Both the position numbers and the translations under genes were made by a program. Below the pieces are notes generated by a model that saw nothing but the letters and a program-made list of their open reading frames with translations, did no database searches and had not been told where the DNA came from. From assembly GCA_977006965.1 (NCBI GenBank), contig OZ345370.1, forward strand, positions 558,001 through 622,000: DNA of 64,000 nt, written 5' to 3'. Source of the DNA: Phymatolithon calcareum. Lineage: Eukaryota; Rhodophyta; Florideophyceae; Hapalidiales. Positions 10,369 to 20,194 of this stretch are shown here, in pieces (the stretch's first letter is position 1; the number at the start of each line of letters is the position of its first letter).

Positions 10369-11958
10369 TCAAGATAATGTACATGACCACGAAGTCTTCT
10401 CGGCCGGTGAAGGCTGCTCTGTCGGCGAAGGCTGCTCTGCTGGCGAAGTCTGCTCTGTCGGCGAAGTCTGCTCTGTCGGCGAAGACTGCTCTGCTGGCGA
10501 AGTCTGCTCTGTCGGCGAACGTTGCCCTGCCGACGAAGGCTGCGCAGCCTGCGTGTTCTTATCCGTTTGCGCCACGTCCGTATCCACCTTGCCCTTAACC
10601 CGTTCGCTAAAGTACTCCCTCGACAACGTCGTCGGCAGCATATAATCATCATGCTCCACACGACAGTCAATAGCCTGTCGCAGCATGCGCATCATCTCCG
10701 GTCCGAACACGTCATTATGAGACCCTGAAACAAGGTCTCCCTCATCCACATACTTATCAGCAATGATATTAAAAAGCTGACCCGACTGAAACGCATAATC
10801 CACCGACACATCCCCCAACGGTTTCGCACTTAACGGCATGGGGTCCACATCGACAGCGCCGTTCAATCCGAGCGGTTCATCATGAAACCATTGGTACGAT
10901 AATAACGCCCGATCGCTCTGGCTTGTGGTGACCACCATGGGACCGGCCACAGGAAGCAAGTCACGAGTCATGCGCTCAAACGTTTGCCCCTTGGCAAAGC
11001 AGTGGCTTCCAAGTGCACCCTGGAGGAAAGTTGCACTGTGGACTTTCTTTCGCAATAAATGTGCTGAATTTTCACCGCCGACGAGAGCGCGACATAATGC
11101 GGACGCTCCGAGCGAGTGGCAGATGAGATGGAACCTTGTTGTGGATGGGGCATATTCTTGTAAAAGAGCTAGCAGGTTGTGTACACCGTTCTCACCGACA
11201 GCGTCGGAGCGACGTACAAATTGGCCGAAAATCTTGTCCTCAAGTGGTCGGAACACTGAGGTTAAGATTTTCCTTGCAAATCCTAAAGTTCCGCCCTCGG
11301 AAGAAGTGCTGATGACTTGTCCATCGACCTTTTCTGCGCTTGCAGCGGTAATATCACTGATTCCAGGGTCGTTGTCGACGACATTGTCCGCCGGATTCTC
11401 AAGCAGGTTCTCTACCTTGCTCACGTTTGCCTGCAATGCCGGCTCGGACAGACCTGTTGCCCCTTCAACGGCGGCAGCAGTAATTTGATGCAAGATTTTT
11501 TCAATGCGTTCTGCGGCAGGTGGGTCCGTCTTCTGTAGTCCTTTTGCGAGTTTTTCAATGCGTGCAACATTGTCGTCAAACGTTGACTCGTCGTCAATAC
11601 GTTCGTTCGCACGACCGGAGCCTGGAGCACTGGGCCAGTGGACACCGATGAGGAGAGGGTTCAGACGGCCGGATTGGGGTGGGAAATTGACATAGTCTTT
11701 CATTAAAGCGTCGAAGAAAACATCGTAAAAACTGATTTCTTCATTCCCTTGCTGTGTTGTATTCCAACCGTGGATGGCAATGATGACATCGGTGACGGGG
11801 TTCTTGGTGTCGGAGACGAGTGAGACAAGGGTGGGTGAGACAAACTTCCTTTCTCCGGTTTGCAACTCGGGAATTTCGTAGCCCTTCGAATCTGTCTCGA
11901 AGACCCAATAGCGATAATCTGTGCCCGCGACGGGATACGAGATGGTTGTCATTTTCAC
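10369..11958 (-). CDS. Alpha/beta-hydrolase with CaaX box, copy 1
   Basis: A 529-aa single-exon protein starting MKMTTISYP. IHGWN (62-66) fits the oxyanion-hole strand, and LICHSLGA places the nucleophile Ser282 in a nucleophile elbow. Asp349 (TSQSDRA) and His414 (SGSHNDVFGPE), conserved in all copies, would complete a triad in the usual order. The family looks lipase/esterase-like, but I cannot name it or its substrate. The C-terminus ends CTLS, a CaaX prenylation box, preceded by about seven Pro/Ser/Thr/Glu/Gln hexapeptide repeats (about residues 480-520) encoded by an 18-bp minisatellite found only in this copy. There is no signal peptide, so a prenyl-anchored protein on the cytosolic face of a membrane is the likeliest reading. 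A TATA-like element lies 127 nt upstream. Confidence 0.8.
   Translation of the reverse strand: MKMTTISYPVAGTDYRYWVFETDSKGYEIPELQTGERKFVSPTLVSLVSDTKNPVTDVIIAIHGWNTTQQGNEEISFYDVFFDALMKDYVNFPPQSGRLNPLLIGVHWPSAPGSGRANERIDDESTFDDNVARIEKLAKGLQKTDPPAAERIEKILHQITAAAVEGATGLSEPALQANVSKVENLLENPADNVVDNDPGISDITAASAEKVDGQVISTSSEGGTLGFARKILTSVFRPLEDKIFGQFVRRSDAVGENGVHNLLALLQEYAPSTTRFHLICHSLGASALCRALVGGENSAHLLRKKVHSATFLQGALGSHCFAKGQTFERMTRDLLPVAGPMVVTTSQSDRALLSYQWFHDEPLGLNGAVDVDPMPLSAKPLGDVSVDYAFQSGQLFNIIADKYVDEGDLVSGSHNDVFGPEMMRMLRQAIDCRVEHDDYMLPTTLSREYFSERVKGKVDTDVAQTDKNTQAAQPSSAGQRSPTEQTSPAEQSSPTEQTSPTEQTSPAEQPSPTEQPSPAEKTSWSCTLS
10405..10530 (-). repeat. 18-bp coding minisatellite in hydrolase copy 1
   Basis: About seven tandem units of 18 bp, each encoding a hexapeptide of the form S-P-T/A-E-Q/K plus one variable residue. 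Units differ by one or two bases. It forms a Pro-rich linker just before the CaaX box and is absent from the other four copies. Confidence 0.85.
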
Positions 11959-12084
11959 GAAGAGGTGCGATCACTGGAAGACGTTGTTGTTGTGATGGGC
12001 ACTTGGGGAGAACAATGGCATGTGAAGGAGTGTTGTTCCCGAAGACCAGGTACAGCCACGACGGGGGACGATGGGTAGGAGCAT

Positions 12085-12094
12085 GATTATTTAA
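12085..12094 (-). promoter_or_regulatory. Conserved TATA-like element, hydrolase copy 1
   Basis: TTAAATAATC on the minus strand, 127 nt before the ATG. The same motif recurs 116-127 nt upstream of all five copies, followed by a conserved CATG. Confidence 0.5.
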
Positions 12095-12263
12095 CCCCCT
12101 TTCACTGCAAGAATTGATTTTTGCGAATCTCCCACATACTGTACTGTATGACGATACTTCGTCGAGTATACTGCATCTTGTCATTCGCGTACACGCGTCC
12201 CTGATGACATGGTTTAGGGTGATTTGGTGTACTGTACGGCGCGCGAAGACACATGTGTCTAGG

Positions 12264-12343
12264 CGTACAGTATTTGGACACAAAAATCTCCACTTTGCTT
12301 GCAAGCAAGCAAAGTGGAGATTTTTGTGTCCAAATACTGTACG
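12264..12343. repeat. Long perfect palindrome, 39-bp arms, 2-nt loop
   Basis: Arms 12264-12302 and 12305-12343 are exact reverse complements with only AA between them. Each arm starts with a GTACAGTA/TACTGTAC octamer. Confidence 0.95.
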
Positions 12344-12345
12344 TC

Positions 12346-12378
12346 TATTCGTTTAGATCATCATGATCTAAACGAATA
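12346..12378. repeat. Perfect palindrome, 16-bp arms, 1-nt loop
   Basis: Arms 12346-12361 and 12363-12378 are exact. It lies 2 nt from the larger palindrome and has the same 16+1+16 geometry as the one at 9089-9121, with unrelated sequence. Confidence 0.95.
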
Positions 12379-12804
12379 TACAGGGCCGCACGGTTCGGCT
12401 CTAGATTTCATGTCACGCATCGTCTTTGATATGTGTGAATGTGGAGAGGAACGCCCGATACTGTATCCTCAAGAGACCTGTTGGGGTTCGCACTGTAAGC
12501 AGCATCAGAACTCAAACGAGCCGTGGCACCTGGGAGCTGCGGGAAATAGCGTTTTTTCGATGTTTTCGATGATTCAGAGTTTTTTTGATGTTGGAGCTCA
12601 TCAGAATCGCGAAGCATGATGATTTGTCTTCTGATCGTTTGGAAATGTGTCCAATCAAAAAGCAGTATGCGAAGAATTTTCTTTGCAATTGTGAGGAAGT
12701 ACGCAATTGTTCATTGGTGTAGTGAGCCAATCATTTCGATCTATTTTAAATTTTCAAACGTTACGGAACTTGATTTACAAGCGAAACAAGCGCAAAGACA
12801 AGCG

Positions 12805-12826
12805 AAAAGACAAGCGCTTGTCTTTT
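12805..12826. repeat. 22-bp perfect palindrome
   Basis: AAAAGACAAGC followed directly by its reverse complement, next to a nearby direct copy of AAAGACAAGCG. Confidence 0.85.
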
Positions 12827-12890
12827 TGCAGGTGAAACTTCAAAGCTCTGTACAGCCCCCCGAGATGTTTATATCATAATTCTTTTGGCT

Positions 12891-12925
12891 GTCCTTTTTA
12901 GGTTACAAGGCTACCTAAAAAGGAC
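12891..12925. repeat. Hairpin, 13-bp arms, 9-nt loop
   Basis: GTCCTTTTTAGGT (12891-12903) pairs with 12913-12925 exactly. Confidence 0.9.
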
Positions 12926-13781
12926 ACCGAAAAAAATTGACCGTCCTTCAGCCCTAGAGAGGCACGGGCGTCCTATAAAATGCAAAACTACACTGATTTC
13001 GCAACAATCGCGTTTTGCATGTTGAAAAGCACGGTTCGGGAAGAGATGGACGGTCCATAAAATATAGCGTGCTTTTTTCCCCTCATCCAAATCTAAAAAG
13101 CACACCGGTTTTGAACTAAATCCTTGTGTTTCGCTTGTGTTTCGCTTGTGTTTTTCAAAAACGCTTGTAAAGCGGTACAGTTGCAAAAAGTTACGAACAT
13201 GATTCGAAACCGGCCAATAAGATAATGTGTCGTGTCATTTAATTGAGCTATCATATATTCTTTTTTTGCAAAGTTTCACCTTGCTGGACTAATAATTACA
13301 GACCAATTTCGCGGAATAGGTACAAACTCCGATATGATATATCGATATCAATAACCATGGAAGTATCATGCGTCAAATATCAAAAAAGTGCTGTTTCCCG
13401 CACCTCCCTGCTTCCCAACGGCCACTTATTCGGTGTGCCGGTTGATCATCTTCATCAGCATTCCCTAGCATACTGTAACCGTTATGTGCAACAAGATCTT
13501 CCAGAACGGTTCTATTTAGATTTTTTACACTTTTAGAGAAAGCCATACTTGTAAAGTCGGAAGCACTCTGTTAGACTTGTAGCTGCAGTTTCTATGGCGC
13601 AAACAGCAGCGCCGACTTGTCGGCGAGGAGGATGATTTTTCTATGTCATCACGGCAGTGATTTCTTCGGGTGGATGATTGAAATTTGCTCCCTGAGCCCG
13701 TAAAATTCCTTATGCAGTGGAAGCTATAATCTCCGAGTACTGTACAGAAGAGAGGGCGCCCTTTCTATATGTGAAACTTGG

Positions 13782-14213
13782 ACCGGTTCTAGGAATGAGC
13801 ATCGATATTTCGATATCAGCGAAATATCAGATATCATCCCATTTTTTGCGCTATCAACGGATATCGGACTTTTCCCAAAAAATCATTGATACTTAATCAT
13901 AACATAAATTCAATAATATCGATTCAAAATCATAAATCTCTCTTCTGAGAGACGAAACGTATCACTTCATGAAATTTATTTTGCACAATCATAGATTTTA
14001 CAGGTGTACCCCGAAAATTGGTGTTATTTTTGAGAAAATTGTGCAAAATTAAAGCCCAATATCATTGATATATCAGGGAAAAAGTGAATATCAACCCTCA
14101 AGCACGTATGGTTGATATTTTGTCATACGTGTGATATTATATCAGAGATTAGGCCAAAATATCAAAAGTGGTATCAGACTTCAGAATCTCGTTGATGCTC
14201 ATCCCTAACCGGT
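13782..14213. mobile_element. MITE-like element, 432 bp, AT-rich
   Basis: The ends are inverted: ACCGGTT, then AGGAATGAGCATC on the left; ACCGGTT, then AGGGATGAGCATC on the right read inward. The interior is AT-rich with many ATATC/GATAT steps and has no ORF. A similar end (TTGATGCTCATCCC) occurs at 44042-44055, so the family is dispersed. No target duplication was identified with confidence. Confidence 0.5.
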
Positions 14214-14498
14214 TCATCTGAAATTGAGCATTTTCATCGCTCATATCAATTTCATTCAAACTACTGTAGTTCTATTGGCCAGATGATATTCCCAACCCGA
14301 TCAACCTTCATCTCATAAAACCTGATGCAGGAAAAATAAGCTACTGTTGGAAGCTTAAATTCGATTGTTTATTTTGATATGATGAGGATTTTATAAGTTG
14401 TAAATCACGTACTGTACTGTACATTATTCCTCGGAGAGGAGAAAACACTTGTACTACTGTACTCAAAACGGCGTGGTTTCTCTCGTCTACGAAAACAA

Positions 14499-14570
14499 TT
14501 GTTATCCCGGCTTATTACGGTTCACATACGACTTAAGTCGTATGTGAACCGTAATAAGCCGGGATAACAA
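14499..14570. repeat. 72-bp perfect palindrome with no loop
   Basis: Bases 14499-14534 are followed immediately by their exact reverse complement, 14535-14570. It is the first of three consecutive foldbacks (next: 14580-14601 and 14605-14692). Confidence 0.95.
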
Positions 14571-14579
14571 AAGCGTAAA

Positions 14580-14601
14580 ACCAGGGGAAGGTTCCCCTGG
14601 T
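14580..14601. repeat. 22-bp palindrome, 10-bp arms
   Basis: ACCAGGGGAA, then GG, then TTCCCCTGGT. Confidence 0.9.
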
Positions 14602-14604
14602 AAA

Positions 14605-14692
14605 ACGTACTCGTACCTGGCCCTCGTGGGTACAATAGTCCCTCGGGTCCTATTGTACCCACTCGCGCCTGGTACTCTTACGTTTTTCTTGC
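14605..14692. repeat. Imperfect long hairpin
   Basis: The inner arms GTGGGTACAATAG and CTATTGTACCCAC are exact around an 11-nt loop. The outer parts (CGTACTCGTACC versus GGTACTCTTACG) pair with several mismatches. Just beyond it, 14695-14720 repeats in direct orientation part of the left arm of the 72-bp palindrome (CCCGGCTTA...). Confidence 0.75.
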
Positions 14693-15288
14693 AATTGTCA
14701 ACCCGGCTTACGGTACACATCTCCTTATTGTAATCTTTCTTTTTTTCTTTTTTGCAACTGTTATTAGTTGTTTTTTTGAAAGCCCCTAATATATCGCCTG
14801 GTCCCTAATACAGGGGCTCGTCGTGTGGAATCGCGGCGACCTGACGGCCCTGTACGCCCGAATGATGGGAGTGGTTCCCGACCGATGTGCGATCTTACTC
14901 TGCTTGAACCCGCGACCTAATCTGCAATTCCCCCAAGTGAGGTTAGCAGCGCTTCGAGGGTCTAAGTGTTCCCCATTCTATTCTATCCTTTGCAATATGT
15001 AGAGCCGTTTGTACTTTTAGGTTGGGCACGTCGCTGACAAGTGATTCCGAGGTTGTTTTGACGGACTGGAATAGCACTTTGTGGACTGTTCGGTGCTCAT
15101 CCATTCGGAGTATGTTTCCAAGCCAATTCCATAGCTGATCTCTGCCGCGCTGGATGAGCGATGGAATAGGAATAGCACTAGTTTTAGTCCTTGTCGAATT
15201 TTTTTCAAAAGTTAGACTTGTCTTTTAACGATTCTCTATAAGCGAAAGTTTCCATAAATTGCGGATGACAAACCACTAAAACGTTTCC

Positions 15289-16737
15289 TCAACATAGTGT
15301 ACATCCCCACCCAGGCCCCTCAGTCTGCGTCTTACCCGGTTCCGCATCATCCGTATCATCCACCTTGTACTGCAACCGTTCCCTGAAGTACTTCCTCGAC
15401 AGCGGCGTGGGGAGCATATACTTAATATCTGCGACCTGACAGTCAATAGCCTGTCGCATCATTCGCATAATCTCCGGTCCAAACACGTCACTATGAGACC
15501 CTGACATAAAGTCCCCCTCATCAACAAACTTATCTGCAATGATATTAAAAAGTTGTCCCGGTTGAAACTCGTAATCCACCGACAAGTCACCCAAAGTTTT
15601 TACACTTGACGGCATTGGGTCGACCTTGACAGCGCCACGCAATCCGAGAGGTCGATCGTGAAAGAATCGGTACGATTTTAACGCGCGGTCGGTCTGACTT
15701 GTGGTGACCACAATGGGACCCGCCACTGGAAGCAAGTCACGAGTCATGCGCTCAAATGTTTCCCCCTCGGCCAAGCTCTCACTATCAATCGCACCTTGGA
15801 GAATGGTTGCGCTGTGAACCTTTTTGCGTAACAAATGCTCTGAATTTTCACCGCCGACAAGTGCGCGACATGTTGCGGCCGCTCCAAGCGAATGACAAAT
15901 GAGATGAAACTTTGTCGTGGTAGGGGCACGCTCTTGTAAAAGGGCTAACAGGTTGTGCACACCGTTCTCGCCGACAGCTTCGGAACGACGTTCAAATTGG
16001 CCGAAAACTCTGTCCTCAATTGGGCGGAACACTGTCGTTAATATTTTCTTTCCAAATCCAAACAATCCGCCCTCGGAGTAAGTGCTGATGACTTGTTCAT
16101 CGGCCTCTTCTGCGCTTTCCGCGGTAATGTTACTGGTGTTGTCGTCGTTCTCGTCGCTATCATCCTTCCCTGGATTTTTGAGCAAGTGTTCTAACTTGTT
16201 CACGTTTGCCTGTAATGTCATCTCGGACAGACCTGGTGCTCCTTCGACAGCGGCATCAGCAATTTGATGCAAGATTTTTTCAATGCGTTTGGCGGCAGGT
16301 GGGTCCGTCTTCTGTAGTTCTTTTGCGAGTTTTTCAATGCGTGCAACATTGTCTTCAAACGTTGACTCGTCGTTGATACGTTCGTTGGCACGACCGGAGA
16401 ACGGAGCACTGGGCCAGTGAACACCGATGAGAAGAGGATTCAGACGGCCGGATTGGGGTGGGTACTTGGTATAGTCTTTCATGAAGGAATCGAAGAACTT
16501 ATCGTAAAAATCGATTTCTTCATTCTCTTGCTGTGTTGTATTCCAACCGTGGATGGCAATGATGACATCGGTGACGGGGTTAGTAGTGTCGGAGACGATC
16601 GAGCAAAGCTTGGGTAAGACAAATTTCTTTTCGCCGTTTTGCAATTCGGGGACCTCGTAGCCGTGCGAATCGGTCTCGTAGACCCAGTAGTGATAATTTG
16701 TGTCTGCGACGGGATACGAGATGGTTGTCATTTTCAC
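15289..16737 (-). CDS. Alpha/beta-hydrolase with CaaX box, copy 2
   Basis: 482 aa, single exon, start MKMTTISYPVAD. It has the same IHGWN, LICHSLGAAAT (nucleophile Ser), TSQTDRA and SGSHSDVFGPE blocks as copy 1. The tail is short and acidic, without the hexapeptide repeats, and ends GWGCTLC, again a CaaX box (C-T-L-C). The middle segment EEADEQVISTYSEGG, and on through QFERRSEAVGENGVH, is identical to copy 3, while other parts differ more, suggesting patchy gene conversion. It stands alone: no FIST gene is attached. A TATA-like element is 116 nt upstream and an ACACGCGTGT element about 316 nt upstream. The substrate is unknown. Confidence 0.8.
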   Translation of the reverse strand: MKMTTISYPVADTNYHYWVYETDSHGYEVPELQNGEKKFVLPKLCSIVSDTTNPVTDVIIAIHGWNTTQQENEEIDFYDKFFDSFMKDYTKYPPQSGRLNPLLIGVHWPSAPFSGRANERINDESTFEDNVARIEKLAKELQKTDPPAAKRIEKILHQIADAAVEGAPGLSEMTLQANVNKLEHLLKNPGKDDSDENDDNTSNITAESAEEADEQVISTYSEGGLFGFGKKILTTVFRPIEDRVFGQFERRSEAVGENGVHNLLALLQERAPTTTKFHLICHSLGAAATCRALVGGENSEHLLRKKVHSATILQGAIDSESLAEGETFERMTRDLLPVAGPIVVTTSQTDRALKSYRFFHDRPLGLRGAVKVDPMPSSVKTLGDLSVDYEFQPGQLFNIIADKFVDEGDFMSGSHSDVFGPEIMRMMRQAIDCQVADIKYMLPTPLSRKYFRERLQYKVDDTDDAEPGKTQTEGPGWGCTLC

Positions 16738-16852
16738 GAAGAGGTGCGATCACTGGAAGACGTTGTTGTTTGTGATGGGCACTTGGGAGAACAGTGGCTT
16801 GTTGAGCGCAGAGGTTGGGCACAAGCACAAGAGAAGGGGAGAGCGAGGAGCA

Positions 16853-16862
16853 TTGTTATTTA
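16853..16862 (-). promoter_or_regulatory. Conserved TATA-like element, hydrolase copy 2
   Basis: TTAAATAACA on the minus strand, 116 nt before the ATG, matching the motif in the other copies. Confidence 0.5.
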
Positions 16863-17052
16863 ACTCAAGTTGATGTGCCTCAACTCTTCTGGTTGAATAA
16901 TCTAATGTATGCATCTTCATTCAATTTATGAAACCGAATAAGGTTCAGCAAGGATTTATGTAATGGCCGCGAGCACCATCTGTAAAGAGATGGTTGTGCA
17001 TTACTGTACGACATCCAGAGAGTGGTTTCCTGCTGACAAAAATTCCAAGTTG

Positions 17053-17062
17053 ACACGCGTGT
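17053..17062. promoter_or_regulatory. ACACGCGTGT palindromic element upstream of copy 2
   Basis: A 10-bp perfect palindrome. The core ACACGCGTG recurs about 305-325 nt upstream of hydrolase copies 3, 4 and 5. Conservation may simply reflect duplication of the whole flank. Confidence 0.35.
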
Positions 17063-18002
17063 AAACTCGGAATTTGTATCAAAGGACAGCGCTCTGTCTC
17101 ATCATATCTATGATCAATTACAATGATCCCAGTAAACTGCAAATGATTCCGATATGATGCAATTGCGTCACCTGCGTCAAAAGAATGTACAGCCTAGGAC
17201 CGAACGTCCAGAGGCCTGGCCTCCGGACCCCGGTGACTGATACTTAGGACCATTCAAGTGTCATACCTTCTAGCGGAAGTAAAAAGTACAGTACCTCGTT
17301 GGGATTTCTGTCGTATCATCATTTATTATTTTAAAAAATGGAATTGTGCACGTGCTTGGTATCAGCCCCGGGAAATTTTTACACGCCCACCCACCGAAAT
17401 TCTAGATTTAATTTATCCAGCTGGATAAATCATACAGTAAACTGTCATACCACGGGTATTTCTGCGGCTATACCCGTGGAGGAAAAAAATTTCTTCTTCG
17501 GTCGTGTTCATGTCGTACCCGCGGCAAATACCCACGGATATACCCGATGTCGAGGGTTACCCGCCCAACACTGGTCGAAACGAAGGATCTTCTTTGTCAA
17601 GGTCACTCTCATCGCCTATACTTTTTTTGAACAAGCTCTCTGCATAGTGACAAGAAGGAGTGATAGGCCAGCATAACCATACCAAAATGGGAAGCATCGG
17701 GAATTTTCTCTCCTTTAGGCAGTGTAACCCGATCTGATAGATGTAGTGGTCTTGAGACTAGCGTGCGCTGTAACACGCGCACTAGATCACGAATTTAGGT
17801 AGTATTCTGGGGACTCATTGTTGACACGTACCCGGTCTACGCTCTTGTAGTAGTTGACGATCGAATGTTGACAGAGAGCGGAAAGGGAAAAAGGAAGAGC
17901 GAAAGAAGAAAATAGAATTGTTTTGCTGAAGTTTTTTGGTTTGTGTTTTAATGTCGCGGAACTCTAGAAATTTCAAGCCTGCAGAGACCTTTCAAGGGCG
18001 TG

Positions 18003-18357
18003 TTTATGGTGAGCACGCGCACGCAGTCACTCGCAAACCAAAAACATATGGCGAATAATCCACACGCCACGACGGCGGGGGCTGCAGTTGCGCCTGCATC
18101 TGTCACAGAATTCCAGCCGATTGCTACACCGGTATTAAGGGTCATCTACCCATCGCAAGTCGTGCGGATCGCTACGATCTGGAGGTGGCCCAGAAGAAGG
18201 CCGGGGTGCCCACTTTGACAATAACGCCATATTCTGTCTCGATTGACACATCACTGCTAAAAATAAGGCATTTCTCGAGCTGGAGGAAATAGTCTCCGGA
18301 ATGGAGGCAGACCAGATGACCGATATTGAAATTACAACATGCATGAAGGAATCGTAA
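18003..18357 (+). pseudogene. Decayed gene fragment of unknown function
   Basis: Protein-like stretches occur in successive frames: an N-terminal Met-containing part rich in Ala/Thr/Pro (from the ATG at 18006), then GHLPIASRADRYDLEVAQKK and VPTLTITPYSVSIDTSLL in another frame, then NKAFLELEEIVSGMEADQ, MTDIEITTCMKES and a stop in a third. The continuity across at least two frameshifts looks like a broken gene or transposon-encoded protein. I do not recognise the family. Confidence 0.35.
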
Positions 18358-18618
18358 AGAAGACGCAAGACGCTGTGGATCCTAGGCGCGACGAAAAGGC
18401 GCTGGACGGACTCACTATCAAAACGGTATACTGTACAATGATTTAACACTCGATTTGCGAGTAAATAAGCTTATTTAGGCTTTTTTCGACCTTTTTTCAG
18501 ACTGGGAAGGGCTGAGCACGCGGAACGGTTTCCCAATGTTCGACGACGAGAGTCTCTATTACTGTCAGCGGCTAGATGACGCATGGAGCGTGGAAGGGTA
18601 GGACGGAGAGGAGACTAT

Positions 18619-18660
18619 CTTGAAAATCGGGGCCATGTGCTCAGCACCCCGATTTTCAAG
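18619..18660. repeat. Hairpin, perfect 14-bp arms, 14-nt loop
   Basis: CTTGAAAATCGGGG (18619-18632) pairs exactly with 18647-18660. Confidence 0.9.
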
Positions 18661-20194
18661 TTACAGTAGCGTCCCCAACACACCAGATCAACGAAGCGCG
18701 ACTGTAATGAAATGTGTATGATGCATTCCACGTGTATATTTTTTCGAACCTTTTTCGAAAAAAATCGTTTTTTAAAAAATCGTTAATATTTTAACTAAGA
18801 ATCCATGTAACAGCCGGGACAAAATGACCTTTACAAGGCTCGAAAAAGTATCAAATCTGCTATTCACTTCATGTAAAAGAAACTGGTGCCATTGGCTTCG
18901 GAACCTTCCTATCTATCGATTACCGCCTTCATCTTAGCGATCGTTTTATTGCTGCAGTCAGAGGACGCAAAAGAAAGGGCAATTTAGGTGCAAAATATGA
19001 TAACCATCGTTTAGGGGAATGAAAAGTGCTTCTCATGCGGCCATGAGCAGATGTGAAGTCAGCCAGAGGCAAAACAGTCTTCTACGGGGAGTGACTGAGC
19101 CGCCGCCTCCGTCTATCGAGCTCAACGCGCAGAGACATTCGTCCACATTCTCGTTCGAGTGGTTGTATCAAGCTTTGAAAAAATTGAAAATGCACACAAT
19201 TGGAAAGCCAGCCATACTGTTAGAGTCTGTACTATATCCGCTATCCCATGCACTCGGCGCTATCGGGATCGTAGCAGATTTGAAAAATTTCACCACCCCG
19301 TATTCCTGTGTCCCGGCTGTTACAGGGATTCTTAGTTAAAACGTTTTATTTTAAATCATAGTCTGAACAGGCTCAGAAACGGCTCGGATCAGACTGACAG
19401 AGATTCCCTCAGATCCGATTCAAGTCAGCTCAGAGCAAGTCGAAGGCTTAGTCGCAACCATAAACCGGCGACATTCAAGTGAATTTGAAACCGTCTAGCA
19501 CGGTCTGGTTTCGAGCAGGCCAAGAGGAAAGTTTTTGGACTCTGGACAGTTATCCAGGTCGTGGATTCGAAATTTACCCATTCTTCGGATACAGACCGTC
19601 ATCGATTCGTCCGGTCCTAGCCACTAGAGCTAAGGTGCTAAACTGAGTCGGGATTTTATGGATTGAACAGATCAACGGAGCTATAAAGAGAGTAGCAGCT
19701 GAAACTCATCTCCTCTACAGCCTCACGAATGTTTCACAGGGCGTTTAAGACATTCCACACTCAAATTATATGTACCACCCGTCTCCATTTCGACACCTCT
19801 TCGTGGCAACCGGCTAATCCCGCCTCGTAGCAACTGCACTGCGCATTGCATGCCATGAGAACAGGTATAAAAAGACAGAAGCATGCGTTTGGACAAAAAT
19901 GGTGCTCTCATTTGGCGCTCGTCCAATAGTGTTATTGCCAACATTTACATCATTTGTGGATGAAGCGGTGTAGTAACGTGCTGTGCTTTGAGATTCTAGA
20001 ATAAGAATAACACTAGCTCTACTCTCCCCTGTCGACTCTTTTTCAAAAGTTAGACTTGTCTTTTAACGATTCTCTATAAGCGAAAGTTTCCATAAATTGC
20101 GGCTGACAAACCACTAAAACGTTTCCTCAACAAAATGTACATCCCCACCCAGGCCTTAGTCTGCGTCTTCTTATCCGGTTCCGCATCGTCCATA

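Larger units (their letters stand above)
11959..15288. other. 3.3-kb gene-free spacer rich in palindromes and MITE-like DNA
   Basis: No coding frame is convincing. The stretch contains the hydrolase copy 1 promoter, hairpin clusters at 12264-12378 and 14499-14692, smaller palindromes at 12805-12826 and 12891-12925, and an AT-rich MITE-like element at 13782-14213. Bases 14920-14960 resemble 54075-54115 in reverse, so an old dispersed repeat is present. Confidence 0.6.
16738..20194. other. 3.4-kb spacer with a decayed gene fragment
   Basis: It contains the copy 2 promoter, short CCACGGGTA/TACCCGTGG inverted repeats at 17450-17550, a decayed ORF at 18003-18357 and a hairpin at 18619-18660. From about 19470 onward it matches the flank upstream of 29260, which marks the start of the duplicated unit. 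Confidence 0.5.

Noticed and set aside
14880-14960. Possible tRNA gene on the minus strand (GGGTTCAAGC resembles a B box)
   Set aside because: No acceptor stem or anticodon arm can be folded. At best an old SINE-like fragment, related to 54075-54115.
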